Source: Galdieria sulphuraria (lineage: Eukaryota; Rhodophyta; Bangiophyceae; Galdieriales; Galdieriaceae). Taken from it: DNA of 64,000 nucleotides. The stretch lies in contig NW_005178419.1 of the NCBI RefSeq assembly GCF_000341285.1, positions 54,402-118,401 on the forward strand, given 5' to 3'. Under the pieces are notes generated by a model. The model made no database searches, was not told the DNA's origin, and saw only the letters and a program-made list of their open reading frames with translations. Positions 11,082-23,036 of this stretch are shown one piece after another (positions within the stretch are counted from its first letter, which is position 1; every line of letters starts with the position of its first letter). Position numbers and translations under genes: made by a program.

Positions 11082-11522
11082 TTATTCTGGCAACTCTGTC
11101 CACTTCCATCTTCCTTCCAAAGGTGTTTGGGTTAAAGGATCGAAATTCCATCTAGCCTTAAAAACTTCTACTTTCTTGTGTTGAATTTGTCGCAAAAGTT
11201 GTAACAACTCTTCATGAAAAGACTCTTTTTCTCTTGATTGTAGCTGATCCTCCCCTTCATCTTCCCATAACGGAACTTGATACAACAAAGACTCTCGATA
11301 TTGTTCTCTTTCCGGAAACAAAAGCCTGCGTACTCTCCTCAGCCATAAATTGTGGTTCCTTTCTGAATAGTTTTTCTTTCTTTTGTTGATAACCTGACTG
11401 TTATTGGTAGCTTCAACTGGTTGCTTGTGGTCGTTTACTGATTCCTCGTTGATGCCTTTTACAGAACAATGAAAAACAGCTCTAGTATTGTCTTGTGAGT
11501 TTCTACAAGTGGTATGTGACAT
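11082..11522 (-). CDS. CDK inhibitor of the KIP/CIP/KRP family
   Basis: A single exon from the ATG at 11522 gives 146 residues. The C-terminal 24 residues (ARWNFDPLTQTPLEGRWKW) match the CDK-binding CDI motif: WNFD plus PLEGR-W aligns with animal p27 and plant KRP proteins. As in plant KRPs, the motif is at the extreme C terminus; in animals it is N-terminal. The rest is polar, with a basic cluster (INKRKKN, residues ~50-60) that could be a nuclear signal, and an acidic-basic helix before the motif. Such proteins bind cyclin-CDK and block it. An E2F-like palindrome lies ~120 bases upstream at 11643-11654. Confidence 0.82.
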   Translation of the reverse strand: MSHTTCRNSQDNTRAVFHCSVKGINEESVNDHKQPVEATNNSQVINKRKKNYSERNHNLWLRRVRRLLFPEREQYRESLLYQVPLWEDEGEDQLQSREKESFHEELLQLLRQIQHKKVEVFKARWNFDPLTQTPLEGRWKWTELPE

Positions 11523-11642
11523 TATGCTAGTTGGATTTGGCAAAATGGATAAGCGGCAATCCTCAAACTTCCAGAAGTCTTCGCGGCGCTATTTGTGGTG
11601 AGAAACTCAACCGTTGGTGGAAAATTCCAGATTCTCTATTTC

Positions 11643-11654
11643 TTTTGGCGCCAA
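11643..11654. promoter_or_regulatory. E2F-like site TTTTGGCGCCAA
   Basis: Palindromic TTGGCGCCAA with a perfect TTTGGCGC core, between the CDK inhibitor start (11522, minus strand) and the stop of the TBL1-like gene. Position fits the inhibitor's promoter. Confidence 0.5.
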
Positions 11655-11705
11655 TTTACGTGGCATTTTTTTCCTGAATTTATTTTGCATGCGTTGATAA
11701 TTCTT

Positions 11706-13285
11706 TTACATGCGAAAATCTAATACACAAACCATATTACTTGACAAACAAGCTGCAATCTGGTCACCACTCGGACTCCAACAAACTTCAAAGATACCTC
11801 CATCCGCTCGAAATGAACGTACAACTCTACCTTCTCGAATACTCCAGACATGTATATATTTATCCAAGGAACCAGATGCAATATATTCTCCATCAGGGGA
11901 AAAGGAAACCGAATAAACTGGCTCCGTATGCTTGGATAATGTCCACTGACAAATACCAGACTGAATATCCCACAACTTGACAGTATGGTCAAACGATGCA
12001 CTAGCTAGTAACAAGGCCTTGTTCGGATTCTCCGTACCCGGACCACTTGGACTCCAGCGAACAGCATAAACATCGCGAGAATGTTCACGAAAATCATATA
12101 GACAACTAGTAGATTGACCATTGACTTGTCGAGTCTCTAAACTCCAAACTTTCACGGTTCGATCATCTGAACAAGATGCCAACATGCTACCACTCGGGTC
12201 CCATCTCACAGTATTGATTTCATCTTCGTGACCGTGAAATACTCTTAACGGAGCATCTTCATCTACTCTACAAATATATATTGTCTTATCTGTAGAACAC
12301 GAAGCAAAACTAGTGTCATCACGCCAATCCACATCTAGAGTTGGACCCGTATGAAATGAAAACCGCTTCAAGAGACGATCTAAACAATATATTCTTACAG
12401 TATATCAAAATGACAAGAAAAAGACGCTTACTTTGTGCAACATCGTATACTGCACAGGTCTTATCTACGCTACCACTTAACAAAAAGTTTCCTCTACGGT
12501 TCCATTCTACTGCAAAAATAGGTCCTGTATGAGTTTCTACTGCGCTATGAAGTTGACCTTCATCGCTCCATAGTCTAATCTGTCCATCATAACAACCAGT
12601 AGCCAAAAGAGAGCCGTCTCCATTCCAATCCAAGGCAGTAACATCTTTATCTTGCAACGGAGGCGAACCATGTTTAAGTTCAATCGATTCAACTGCTCCT
12701 TCCATAGCTCCTTTGGAGTTTCCAGAAAGTTTCCATAAACGAACTGTAGCATCCGCAGAACCAGACGCAAGTAACGGTTTTTTGGGATGCCAAGCGCAGG
12801 TAAACACTTCCTTCTGATGTCCCGTCAAAATGGTTACCTCCGCTTCAGTAAATTCTGTTTCGGGGCCTTTTGAAGGCTCCTCTCCAGTAGCAGCATTGTT
12901 TATACGTTTTCTATTTGCCAAAGCTTTGTGTGCTTCCAATAAGGAGACGTGTCCGTTGGTTACATATTCACTTCCCTATGAAAGTCATTCAAACAAGTAT
13001 TATAACCAAAGGATTGCATACTGAGCTAATATTAAGTTTGCTCTCTATTTGAACGTAACTTATGCCGCGTTGGAGAAACGAAATGAGAGCACCAGGTGGT
13101 ATGAGAGAACTATCTATGGTCGTCTTGTTGATGTGACTTTCATAACCAAAAGCAAAGGCGGTATGAATATATCCTTTCAACGTAAACTCAAGTGAAAAAA
13201 AAAGAATTATTGGAAGCCTACCAGACTCTTGAAGATAACGGAAGATGAGATAGTTTACCTCTTCCGTTGTAAGAATGTTACTCAT
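11706..13285 (-). CDS. LisH-WD40 protein of the TBL1/TBL1R (Ebi, HOS15) type
   Basis: Exons 13285-13222, 13173-13022, 12975-12432 and 12379-11706 give 477 residues. The N terminus is a LisH motif (VNYLIFRYLQESGY) followed by the F-box-like AAL-type helix (IPPGALISFLQRGISYVQ). Eight WD40 blades follow, several with clear WD dipeptides (DVDWRDD, VRWDPSG, LWDIQSG). The order and the closing GGIFEVCWSPSGDQ match TBL1, the exchange factor subunit of NCoR/SMRT-HDAC3 corepressor complexes; plant HOS15 has the same layout. Introns are 46-52 nt. It shares a 103-base divergent promoter with Snu114. Confidence 0.93.
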
Positions 13286-13367
13286 CAGAACGAGGCACCC
13301 CCAATGAGAAAAATTACTGCAATTATTATTCGAGTAATTGAGTTGAAAAGAGAATAACGAGGAAGCC

Positions 13368-13390
13368 TATATATATATATATATATATAT
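13368..13390. repeat. (TA)n tract running into a start codon
   Basis: Eleven TA units between the divergent TBL1-like and Snu114 genes. The last AT of the repeat is part of the Snu114 ATG at 13389, so the repeat forms the whole immediate 5' leader. Confidence 0.8.
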
Positions 13391-16300
13391 GGACCAAGAG
13401 TGGTATGATGAGTTTGGGAATTATATAGGACCAGAAGTGGAAGAGTCAAGTGCGGAATCAGAAGATGAAAACGACCGTGACTTTGCTCCAGCGTCACCAC
13501 AGTTGGAACAAGCTCCTGAAGAGAACGGAGAAGTGGAGACAACGCAAACTTTTGAGTCGCAAATTGTTCTGGCAGAAGACAAGAAATACTATCCTACTCC
13601 AATGGAAGTTTACGGTGAAGAAGTTGAAACTATTGTACAAGAAGAAGATACTCAACCCCTTTCCCAGTCTATAATCGAGCCGGTGAAAATGAAGCTGTTT
13701 GAAAGAGTGGAAAGAGAAATTCCCAAAACAACCTATAGCAAAGAATATCTTGCGAATGTAGCGGGAAACGCTTCCCTAGTTCGTAACGTTGCAGTTGTTG
13801 GGCATCTTCATCACGGCAAGACAAGTTTATTGGATACTTTGATCAGACAGACACATGAAATCCAATGGAAAGATAAACAAGGAAGACCCTTGAAATATAC
13901 AGACACTCGAAAAGATGAAGTAGAGAGGGCTATTAGTTTGAAGGCGACTCCAATGACTATCTTACTTCCGACTATGACTGGAAAGAATTATGCCGTTCAC
14001 TTTATGGACGTTCCGGGACACGTGAATTTCTTTGATGAAGTAGTGACTTCTTTAAGAATAGCTGACGGTATTCTTTTAGTAGTCGATGTTGTAGAAGGTC
14101 TCATGTCGGGAACTGAATTGGTTTTAAAACATGCACTAATGGAAGGTCTAGCCATAACTTTGGTTTTGAACAAAATGGATAGACTCATTTTAGAACTTCG
14201 GTTGCCCCCATCAGACGCATATTTTAAGATTTTACATACGTTGGACGATATTAACTCCACAATTCGTAAATATGTCGAACAATTCCGTTTGGAGAATTTT
14301 CCGATTCTTTCACCAGAACGTGGAAATGTTGCATTTGCTTCGGCTCTTCAAGGATGGTCTTTTACTCTTGCACAATTTGCCAACCATTACTTGATGGAAT
14401 ATCCGGAATGTCCTTTACCTTTAGAAGCATTAGTTTCTAGACTGTGGGGAGATATATATTATGAGAAAGAAAACCGTAAATTTGTTAATCAACCATCTTC
14501 ATCACAAGACGAAGAAGTTTTTCGTACATTTGTATCCTTCATATTGGAGCCTTTGTATAAATTGACATCTGCAGTCGTGTCTTGTAAAGTAGAGGATTTG
14601 AAGAAAATCATGCAATCCTTAGGACTCCATTTTAAGAATAAGGAGTATATGTCAGACGTTAAGCCTCTTTTACAGCATTGCCTTTCATCATTTATGGGTC
14701 CTTCAACAGGTTTAGTATCCATGCTCGTTGATTGCATTCCCTCTCCTTTGTACAGTTCGAAACATAAAGTACAATCCTTTTACACAGGTCCTATGGATTC
14801 AGAGGTTGTAGAATATATGATGAACTGTGATAGTCAAGGGCCACTCGTGGTATTGGTGACTAAGTTGATACCTAATCCCAGCTTTGAAAGATTTTATGCA
14901 TTGGGAAGAATCATGAGTGGACGTATTCAACCTGGACAAAAAGTTCGAATACTTGGAGACAACTATGATCCAGAATTTGACGATGAAGACCAAGCTGAAG
15001 ATAGAGTTTCGCATATATACATTCCAGGTGGCAGATATAAATTGGAAGTGACGGCAGCTTATGCAGGTTCCTGGATACTTATAGAAGGCATAGATGACTC
15101 GATATTTAAAAGTGCAACTGTTATAACTTCGGAATATGAATCTTGGAAGGATATGCATATATTTCAGCCAGCAACATCCATTTTAGGAACTGGAGTCAGT
15201 TGTCCAGTTGTAAGAGTTGCCATTGAACCATTGAGACCTTCAGAGTTACCAAAAATGGTTGATGGCTTAAGAAAATGCAATAAGAGCTATCCAGCATTGC
15301 AAACCAAAGTTGAAGAAAGTGGAGAACATGTCATCTTAGGAACAGGAGAATTATATCTCGACTGTGTTTTATATGACTTGAGAACCACTTTTGCTGAAAT
15401 AGAAGTGAAAGTATCCGACCCTTCGGTTCCTTTTTGTGAGACGGTTTCTGATACTTCATCTATAAAGTAATTGATATTGCAATACTTGTTTGTATCAACT
15501 AACATTCTCTCTATTTTTTAGATGTTTTGCGGAAACTTCCAACAAGAAAAACAAGATTACAATGATTGCTGAGCCATTAGAAAGTGGATTGGCGGAAGAG
15601 ATTGAAAGTGGTTCATTCTCCTTGGACAACAATAGAGAAAGATTTGAGAAGATGGTTCGTGAGCAGTATGACTGGGATATTCTGGCAGCTCGTGGTTTAT
15701 GGACATTTGGACCGAGCTCCTTAAATGGTCCCAATGCCTTGTTAGATGATACGTTACCTGGTGGAGATACGGTAAGTTATTCTTTGAATCCCAATCAATC
15801 ATTTGATGGCAAGCAGGATAAAAGTTTATTGTATCAAGTACGTGATTCCATCATACAAGGCTTTCAATGGGCAGTTCGAGAAGGTCCTTTATGCGATGAG
15901 CCAGTTCGTGGAGTGAAATTTCGTTTGTTACACGCACTCATAGCCAATGATCTAGTTGCTCGTAATCCAGCACAATTGATACCAGCAACTAGAAGAGTTT
16001 GTTATTCTTCGATGTTAACTGCAAGTCCTCGACTTATGGAACCTATTTATTCAGTGGAAATTATTTGTCCAGCAGATTGTGTTGCAGCAGTGTATACATT
16101 ATTAGCTCGACGTCGAGGTCATGTAACAGAAGATGCTCCAAAACCTGCAAGTCCTTTATTTACTTTGAAGGCTTTTATTCCAGTTTTGGATTCTTTTGGA
16201 TTTGAAGTTGACCTTCGTACTTTTACGCAAGGCCAAGCATTTTGTCTTTCTATGTTTGATCATTGGGAGATGATGCCAGGTGACCCACTCGATCAGAATA

Positions 16301-16467
16301 TCATTCTCAAGCCTTTGGAACCTTCTCCAGCATCGGCACTAGCCAGAGAATGCCTTGTGAAAACAAGAAGACGTAAAGGGCTCAGTGAGGATGTATCTAT
16401 AGTCAAGTATTTTGATGATCCATGGTTACTAGAACTTGTTAGAACCCAATTAGAGAATACGGATTGA
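13389..16467 (+). CDS. SNU114: U5 snRNP GTPase Snu114/EFTUD2
   Basis: Exons 13389-15466 and 15522-16467 (55-nt intron) give 1007 residues, near human EFTUD2 (972). It is an EF-2-like GTPase that controls Brr2 in the spliceosome. Seen: acidic N terminus starting [15 protein letters not shown]-loop GHLHHGKTS; switch region with [13 protein letters not shown]3 DVPGHVNF; G4 NKMDR; then EF-2 domains II-V with the diagnostic [23 protein letters not shown] across the splice junction and a C-terminal [15 protein letters not shown]. The G3 motif has Val in place of the usual Thr (DTPGHVNF). Confidence 0.96.
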
Positions 16468-16531
16468 AGAATCGTCCTACCATCATCATAAATCTTGAGA
16501 AAATACATTTTTCTTCTTCTGTAGATTGCTT

Positions 16532-17180
16532 TCATTCAGATGGCAGATTATCTTCACCAAGTATAGGTTTGGAACCTTGTAACACATAACTTTGGTTCCA
16601 TTGTTCATCCTGACTAGCCCATAAACGTTCCTTTTCCAGTCTACGTAAAGTGGAAGAAATGTTGCCTCTAGGAAGAAATACTTTTTCCTGTGAGTCTTTC
16701 TCTTCAGAAGATATCGAATCGGTAGAAGAAGAACCCGATGGGTGACTTTGTACTGGTTCCGCAGAACGAACTTTCCGCAACTTCTTCTTCCTCCATCTCC
16801 TTCTTTGACTCTTGCTAGGTTTCTTTGTAGATTGTGGTGTTGTTTCTTCATCTTGTAACTTCTTTTTCCGGTTTTCAAGCTGTAAAAGATATCCAAAGTG
16901 ATTTGTTCAATGTGGACTATTCCTACTCACCTCGGCAAGAAGACTCTCATCATTCCCAACAGCGTATCGAATCCCATCATTCGTACTTTCCACCGTCTGC
17001 TGTCTCTGTGCTGATGCTTGTTCTACCACTACTTCTTCTTCATTGATCAACAAATCCAGGTCCTTATGTACAACCCAACGTCCATTTCACAGTGACGGAA
17101 AGCAAAGCACTTACCTCAAACTCTGGCAAAACACCACCTTTTAATAACAACAAAGGGCGACTTTTCAGTTTATATTTTCT
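16532..17180 (-). CDS. unknown basic/acidic protein, N terminus lost in assembly gap
   Basis: Three exons are readable: 17180-17115 (starting inside the gap), 17062-16931 and 16879-16532, joined in phase by 51-52-nt introns, giving at least 182 residues. The start reads RKYKLKSRPLLLLKGGVLPEFE, then an acidic stretch, a strongly basic run (SKSQRRRWRKKKLRK) and a Ser/Glu-rich C-terminal part ending LGEDNLPSE. The basic run looks like a nuclear or nucleolar signal. I do not recognise the family. The missing N terminus prevents a function call. Confidence 0.6.
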
Positions 17181-17200
17181 NNNNNNNNNNNNNNNNNNNN
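17181..17200. other. assembly gap (20 N)
   Basis: A run of 20 N. True length is unknown. It removes the 3' end of the prefoldin gene and the 5' end of the next gene downstream on the minus strand. Confidence 0.99.
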
Positions 17201-17577
17201 CACGTTGTTTTTCACTTCTACGTAGTCCTATTCGCTCTTCAATACACTATCTGTCTAACCATCTCTTTTTCCGCCTACCTGTGTTACCATAACAGGACCT
17301 ACCAACTTGTAAATAGTTGCTGACTCATCCAACAAATCCACTTCCTATTATACGTGCACATGATCATAAACTGGACAACTTCTCTCTTCTTACTCACCGC
17401 TTTGACAAGTTCGTTTTCTCTCAACTGTGCTGTTAGTATTTGTTTGTTATTAAAAAGTTTTCCTATATCTGATAAAACTTTACACCATGGTCTCGGTTTT
17501 TAACAACGAGTTTGAATACCTTTGTGTACCTTTTGCAATTCTTGATAAGCTGTTTGTACGGAACTAGATGATGACAT
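17201..17577 (-). CDS. PFD6: prefoldin subunit 6, C-terminal part lost in gap
   Basis: Exons 17577-17520, 17462-17398, 17344-17279 and probably 17246-17201. The translation starts MSSSSSVQTAYQELQKVHKG and continues with LRENELVKAEVDLLD and YKLVGPVMVTQ, the hairpin signature of beta-type prefoldin subunit 6. Prefoldin passes unfolded actin and tubulin to the CCT chaperonin. The last readable exon (CIEERIGLRRSEKQR) would need a 32-nt intron, unusually short. The C-terminal coiled coil falls in the N run. The ATG is only 48 bases from the divergent ALAD start, so the promoter must be shared. Confidence 0.8.
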
Positions 17578-17625
17578 TTTCTATTTTCCCACAACACAAA
17601 TAAGAAGATTGTTTGGAGGAGGGGG

Positions 17626-18978
17626 ATGTGGATAGGATCTCCTTGCTGGTTTTGTGGTGCTAGTGACAAAGGAGCTCATAAAAAGTTGCATGGATCTACT
17701 GCAAAAATTCCTTGGAAAGTTGATTGTAATAGAAACTTGAAGAGAAGAGGTAGGTTACGTATGTATGGGATTCAAGTTTTATCTTACTCGTTTCTATAGG
17801 AAAATATCGCTCATGGGTGTACATGACGCTTGACCAAAGAGGTAAGGCGACAGTTTATTTCCTTTGTTATATTCTAACCAAAACGAATAGAAACAAAGAC
17901 GAAACAAAAGGAAGATTTTAGCAAAGGTTCGTTATCCCTACCTCAGAGACCGAGAAGAAATAGAAAATCCGATGCCATTCGTTCCTTAACCAGAGAAACC
18001 ATACTCTTGCCTCAACACCTGGTCTATCCCATCTTTATTCACGCTGACTCATATGTGAAACCCATTCCTTCCATGCCAGACTGCCAAGTGCATAGTATAT
18101 CTTCCATGCTTGAACAAGTTGATATGGCGTATCGTTGGGGAGTACAGAACGTGATTCTTTTTCCAAAAATAGATGTGAAACTCAAGTCTAATACAGCAAG
18201 TGAATGTTATAACCCGAATGGATTGGTACCTCAAGCAATCAGTGAGATCAAGAGCAAGTTTCCCAAAGTAATGGTTTGGACAGACATTGCCTTGGATCCT
18301 TATTCAAGTATGGGTCATGATGGTATGGTAGGAGATATTGTTCAAGGAAAACAGAAACAATCCGTCATATTGAATGACGAAACGGTACAACAATTGTGTA
18401 GACAAGCACTATGTCATGCAGCAGCAGGAGCGGATGTCGTAGCACCTTCTGATATGATGGATGGAAGAATCGGAGCTATTCGTATGGCATTGGATGAAAA
18501 GGGATATACTTACGTCAGCATTTGTTCTTATACTGCAAAGTATGCTTCTTCATTTTACGGTCCTTTTCGAGATGCTTTGGATTCTGCTCCAGTAGATATT
18601 CCAGGAGTACCTAAAGATAAGAAGACTTATCAAATGGATCCAGGAAATGCTTTGGAAGCTCTGAGGGAAATGGAATTGGATGAACATGAAGGTGCAGACA
18701 TGCTCATGGTCAAACCAGGATTGCCTTATTTGGATATCATTCGATTGATTCGAGAAAATACTACGCTGCCAGTTGTGGTTTATCAAGTATCTGGAGAGTA
18801 TGCAATGATTAAAGCTGCAACACAACAAGGTTGGTTGGATGAAAAACAATGTGTCATGGAAAGTTTGTTATGCTTTCGACGTGCAGGTGCCAACGCAATT
18901 CTTACTTACTTTGCGAAAGATGCTGCACAATGGTTGGTTGAACAAGATGATATTGCTCGCAAAAGTTTTTTGCAATAA
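17626..18978 (+). CDS. HEMB: delta-aminolevulinic acid dehydratase (porphobilinogen synthase), plastid type
   Basis: Exons 17626-17749, 17800-17841 and 17891-18978 give 417 residues. The enzyme condenses two ALA molecules to porphobilinogen for haem and chlorophyll. Active-site lysines lie in SYTAKYASSFYGP and MLMVKPGLPYLD. The metal loop reads DIALDPYSSMGHDG, with Asp in place of the Cys ligands of the zinc enzymes, so this is the Mg-dependent type of plants and cyanobacteria. The RPRRNRKSDAIR segment marks the start of the family domain. The ~90 residues before it, including CWFCGASD and a basic stretch, probably contain plastid targeting. Confidence 0.95.
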
Positions 18979-19017
18979 GAAGGATTCAAAGGTAGTTTTA
19001 CAACGTGTCAGGGACAT

Positions 19018-20509
19018 CTAAACATTCCTTCTCTTTCCTTCCATTTCTAGCCTTACTAGAATTCTTTTCAATTGCTCCACTACGATATCAGCTACAACAT
19101 AAGGATTATACTTGGTCAAAATCTGCTCGCGAGCGTATTTTGCTTTTTTCAAGCTTTCAATTGGATGATCCATCACGTATCTGAAAAGCTTTCGCAAATG
19201 ACTTGCACTCGGTCTAGCCCAACGCTGACCACCAAACATTTGTTGGTCTGCTGCTTCTAACTCTCCAGATAAACAATCTTCGAGACGTTCCACTGAAATC
19301 GGATATCCAGTATCGTCTCGTAAGAATTCGGTAGTTCCACTCCAATTGGTTGCAATAACTGGTACATTCATAAGCATTGCTTCCATCAAAGGTCGACCCC
19401 AGCCTTCGCCTCTCGAGGGTAACACAAAAGCATTTGCTCTACGATATAAACTTGGCATTAAATCTGTCGGTAAACTTGGTTCTAATACTAAAAACTTTGC
19501 TCGATTGTATAAAGGAATTCCCAAGCTATCCACATATCGAGATATCTTTTGCGTAAATACAGAAGAGTTGCTATTTCCTTTTCTGGTGAGTATTACCAAA
19601 CATACAGGGTCCGAAGCGTCAAACTCTCTAAAATATGCATCCAACAAAATATCGATTCCTTTCCTTGGTTCCCACTTGAAAACAGAAAGAAAAACAAAAT
19701 CCTTATCCGTCACCGGAGCAGGCAGCTTCAAAGGCAAAACAGTAGGTAAGTCATACGCATATTGCGTTATTGCTTGAGGCACAATATGCAAGCGACTAGG
19801 ATCCACACCGGAACGTGAAAAGGTCTCGAAATTAAATTGAGAAGGTATCCATATTTCATCCACATAGTTCAAGTGCGTTTGCCACATCTTTGGAATACCG
19901 TCGGTTTCAAACATAGTCCTACCGACACGATATAAACCATTCTTATACAGGTGAGGTTGCCAAGCGTGGGCAACACTGTGAAACACTATGACGTCATACA
20001 TTTTGGAGTTTTTCTTTCGGGAGTTTGATTTACTTTCCTCGTCCTCCATCCAATGGCGCACTATCAGTTTTTTGGCTTCTGCGTTCAAATTGCGCACGTA
20101 GTCTTCGTGAATTTCGCCATCAAACTGATAAATATCAATATCTGTTACCCGTTCTTGCAAACCTTCCAGAAAAGCAAATGCTTCCGTACTAAAACCTGTC
20201 GCGCTCTATAGGTTTGCGATGAGAAAAGAAGTTGTCAAGGGGGAAACAAGAACGTACCTTGAACTGACTCAACCATAAAAGTGACATATTCAGTTTCTCT
20301 CGAGAACTTGCACTGTAGTCTGAACTGGAAGCTTGTCTTCTCCCCTGTGATAGTAATCTTTGTCGTTCCCTTTCAAAACTATACACTTCTCTCGGTTCCC
20401 ATGACCAAAATATAACCAAAGTGAACATTAAGCTACAGCAGATCAAAACGGCTTTTATATTTCCACAACTGCGCTTGAGTCGATGGAAAAACTTCACTGG
20501 AGTTTCCAT
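19018..20509 (-). CDS. type II membrane glycosyltransferase, GT4-like
   Basis: Exons 20509-20258 and 20205-19018 (52-nt intron) give 479 residues. A basic N terminus precedes one transmembrane anchor (VLICCSLMFTLVIFWSW, ~residues 20-36), typical of Golgi enzymes. The splice junction restores SATGFSTEAFAFLEGL, and the C-terminal Rossmann lobe carries the retaining-GT motif EGWGRPLMEAMLMNVPVI with the conserved Glu pair. FLSVFKWEPRKGID is the usual start of that lobe. The sugar donor and acceptor cannot be read from sequence. The gene is divergent from NAPRT. Confidence 0.8.
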
Positions 20510-20856
20510 CTGTGGTATTTGTTCACAAAAGTTTTTGAAAGCTTACTAAAGTTTCCCAATACAGGTCATCACAATTTCAAGGAGAAAAAAGTAAGTTGGC
20601 GCCATTTTCGGTTGATTTGCTGTAATGAATCGATTTCAACCGAATGATGTTTTCAAATGCGATGAAATTGGTATAGTTTATGTTTATTTCTGGAAAACTT
20701 GCAAATAGGTAAAATAATATGATGACATATAGTCATGAGGAATGGATGAACAGGAAATGATGCCATCCGTTTGTGAAGAAATTGAATTTCTGCTTGAAGG
20801 ATACACGACTGGTAACTTTCGACGCATACACACGAGCATATTGAGTTTCGGTTTCC
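20510..20856. other. divergent promoter region, GT4 / NAPRT
   Basis: About 350 bases between divergent starts with no gene. An E2F-like TTGGCGCC core is at 20596-20603. Confidence 0.5.
20596..20603. promoter_or_regulatory. E2F-like palindrome TTGGCGCC
   Basis: The palindrome lies between two divergent genes. The flanks (AAG before, ATTTT after) do not give a full TTTSSCGC on either strand, so this is a weaker match than the others. Confidence 0.3.
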
Positions 20857-22659
20857 ATGAATACCAACCAGGACTCTTTCAGCAATTGTAACCCTAAGTT
20901 TTTTCACGAGCTAAAGCCTACCAATCACTTTGTAAACGCTTTGTTGACGGATCTTTATCAGTTAACGATGGCTTATTGTTACTGGAAACAAGGCCGACAT
21001 GAAGACCAGGCCGTGTTTGACTTGTTTTTCAGAAAATGCCCGTTCGATGGAGAGTTTGCGGCAAGTGAATTTTTAAAGCCGAGAAAACACAATCTAACGA
21101 ACTCGTCAGATTTTTGCAGGTCTCGAGGAATGCGTTCGTTTCTTAGCAACCTTTCAATTTACTGAAAGTGATATTCAGTTTCTTAAAAACGTTATACAGG
21201 CAGAAGAAGAGTTCTTTGATTGGCTTAGAAATCTAGATGTTTCTCAAGTTGTAGTCTATGGAGTTGTGGAAGGCAGTGTTGTCTTTCCTTTGGTGCCCCT
21301 ACTTCGCGTGGAAGGACCACTCGCCGTTTGTCAACTTTTGGAAACAACACTATTGAACCTCATCAATTATGCTTCCCTAGTTGCCACGAATGCTGCTCGT
21401 TTTCGACTAGCAGTAGGTGAGAAATCCCTTTTGGAGTTTGGTTTGCGTCGTGCACAAGGTGCAGATGGGGGAATGTCAGCTTCTCGATATACTTATTTGG
21501 GTGGTTTTGATGCAACGAGCAATGTTCTCGCTAGTAAACTCTTTGCAATTCCATGTAGTGGTACCCATGCCCATTCATTCGTACAAACCTTCTCTGATTG
21601 TAGCCAACTCATTACTACGAAGCTGTTAGATTCCAATCGAAACGAAAGAGAAGTAAGTAAAATGCTATTCATCATATATTGCCACTGGACATTGGCTTTA
21701 GTTTGTTCAGTTAGTATTAGAAACTCGAGAAAAGCTAGGCTACTCTACCAACCAAGGAGAGTTGGCAGCTTTTATATCTTATGCTCAATGTTTCCCTGAT
21801 AAGTTTTTGGTGCTCGTGGATACATATGATACTTTGGGTTCTGGAGTTCCCAATTTTATTTGTGTTGCATTATGTCTTCTGGAATTTGGTTATAAGCCTT
21901 TGGGAATTCGTTTGGATTCTGGCGATCTTTCGTATCTATCCAAAGCGGCTAGGAAAGAAATTTCAAGAATATCAAGGCTTACGGGGAAAAGCGAGTTGAA
22001 TCAGGTCAAAATTGCTGCTAGCAACGATCTTAACGAGGCAACGTTATTGTCATTGCAACAACAGGGGCATGAGATTGATATTTTTGGTATCGGTACTCAT
22101 TTGGTAACTTGTCAACAACAGCCAGCGTTAGGCTGTGTGTATAAATTGGTTGAAATCAATCGACAACCCCGTATCAAAGTATCAGAAGATATTTCGAAGC
22201 TTACTATTCCTTGTTCCAAAAATGCTTATCGTTTATATGGCAAGGAGGGATATCCACTAGTTGATTTGCTGACACTTGAAACGGAAGAAGCACCGAAGGT
22301 GGGAGATAAGATACTTTGTAGACATCCTTATGTGGAAAGGAAACGTTGTCTTATAGTCCCTACACGTATTGAGCCTTTATTGAAAATGGTACGTGATCAA
22401 TTTTTGTATATTTTCTGGAAATGAGCAAGTGAATGACATGAATAATGGACGATAGATTTGGAATGGGAAGCCCGTTGAGCCTTGTTTGTATCCTCTTTCA
22501 CAACTACGAGAATTTTGCAAACAAGAAATGAGTTGTCTTCGAGAAGATCATCGTCGATTTCTGAATCCTACTCCATACAAAGTATCGGTTTCTCAGACGT
22601 TGTTTGATTTCATTCATCGCTTATGGTTGGAAGAAACTCCCATTCCAGAATTGATATGA
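20857..22659 (+). CDS. NAPRT: nicotinate phosphoribosyltransferase
   Basis: Exons 20857-21064, 21120-21652, 21711-22388 and 22456-22659 give 540 residues. The enzyme makes nicotinate mononucleotide from nicotinate and PRPP, the salvage (Preiss-Handler) entry to NAD. Seen: [18 protein letters not shown] near the N terminus, [65 protein letters not shown] and FGIGTHLVT, all in the order of human NAPRT. No targeting signal is obvious, so it is probably cytosolic. Confidence 0.95.
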
Positions 22660-23036
22660 TTTCTTGTAAAGGATGAGGTAAAGAGAATCCACTCTGTGGA
22701 TCTTATATAGTATGAAACAAGACTTTGCAGTTTTCTAAATGAAGAGACCAAAAAGTGAAGTTAATTGTGTGACGTGGTCATTCATTGAGAGCTGTTCAAG
22801 AATACTTTTCAGTTGGACAGTTGTCTACATGTAGGAAGAAAAAGATAAAATGGCGGAAGGGAAAAGTCTTTTGATGGAAAGTAATTGTCTTATAAGAACT
22901 GTTTTGATTGTTTCCACTCGATGGAGTTTGATTATCTTTTGTACTTTTCAAAACACGAAATATAGGGTGTGGAAAGAGGAATGCTATCCATGCAATATCC
23001 TTCAATTCCATTCGGTCGTTGAGAGAATTGTTGGAC
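22660..23036. other. intergenic region upstream of PPR gene
   Basis: About 380 bases. Open frames overlapping the PPR start (22850-23086) are in another phase and carry no domain. No RNA gene seen. Confidence 0.5.
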
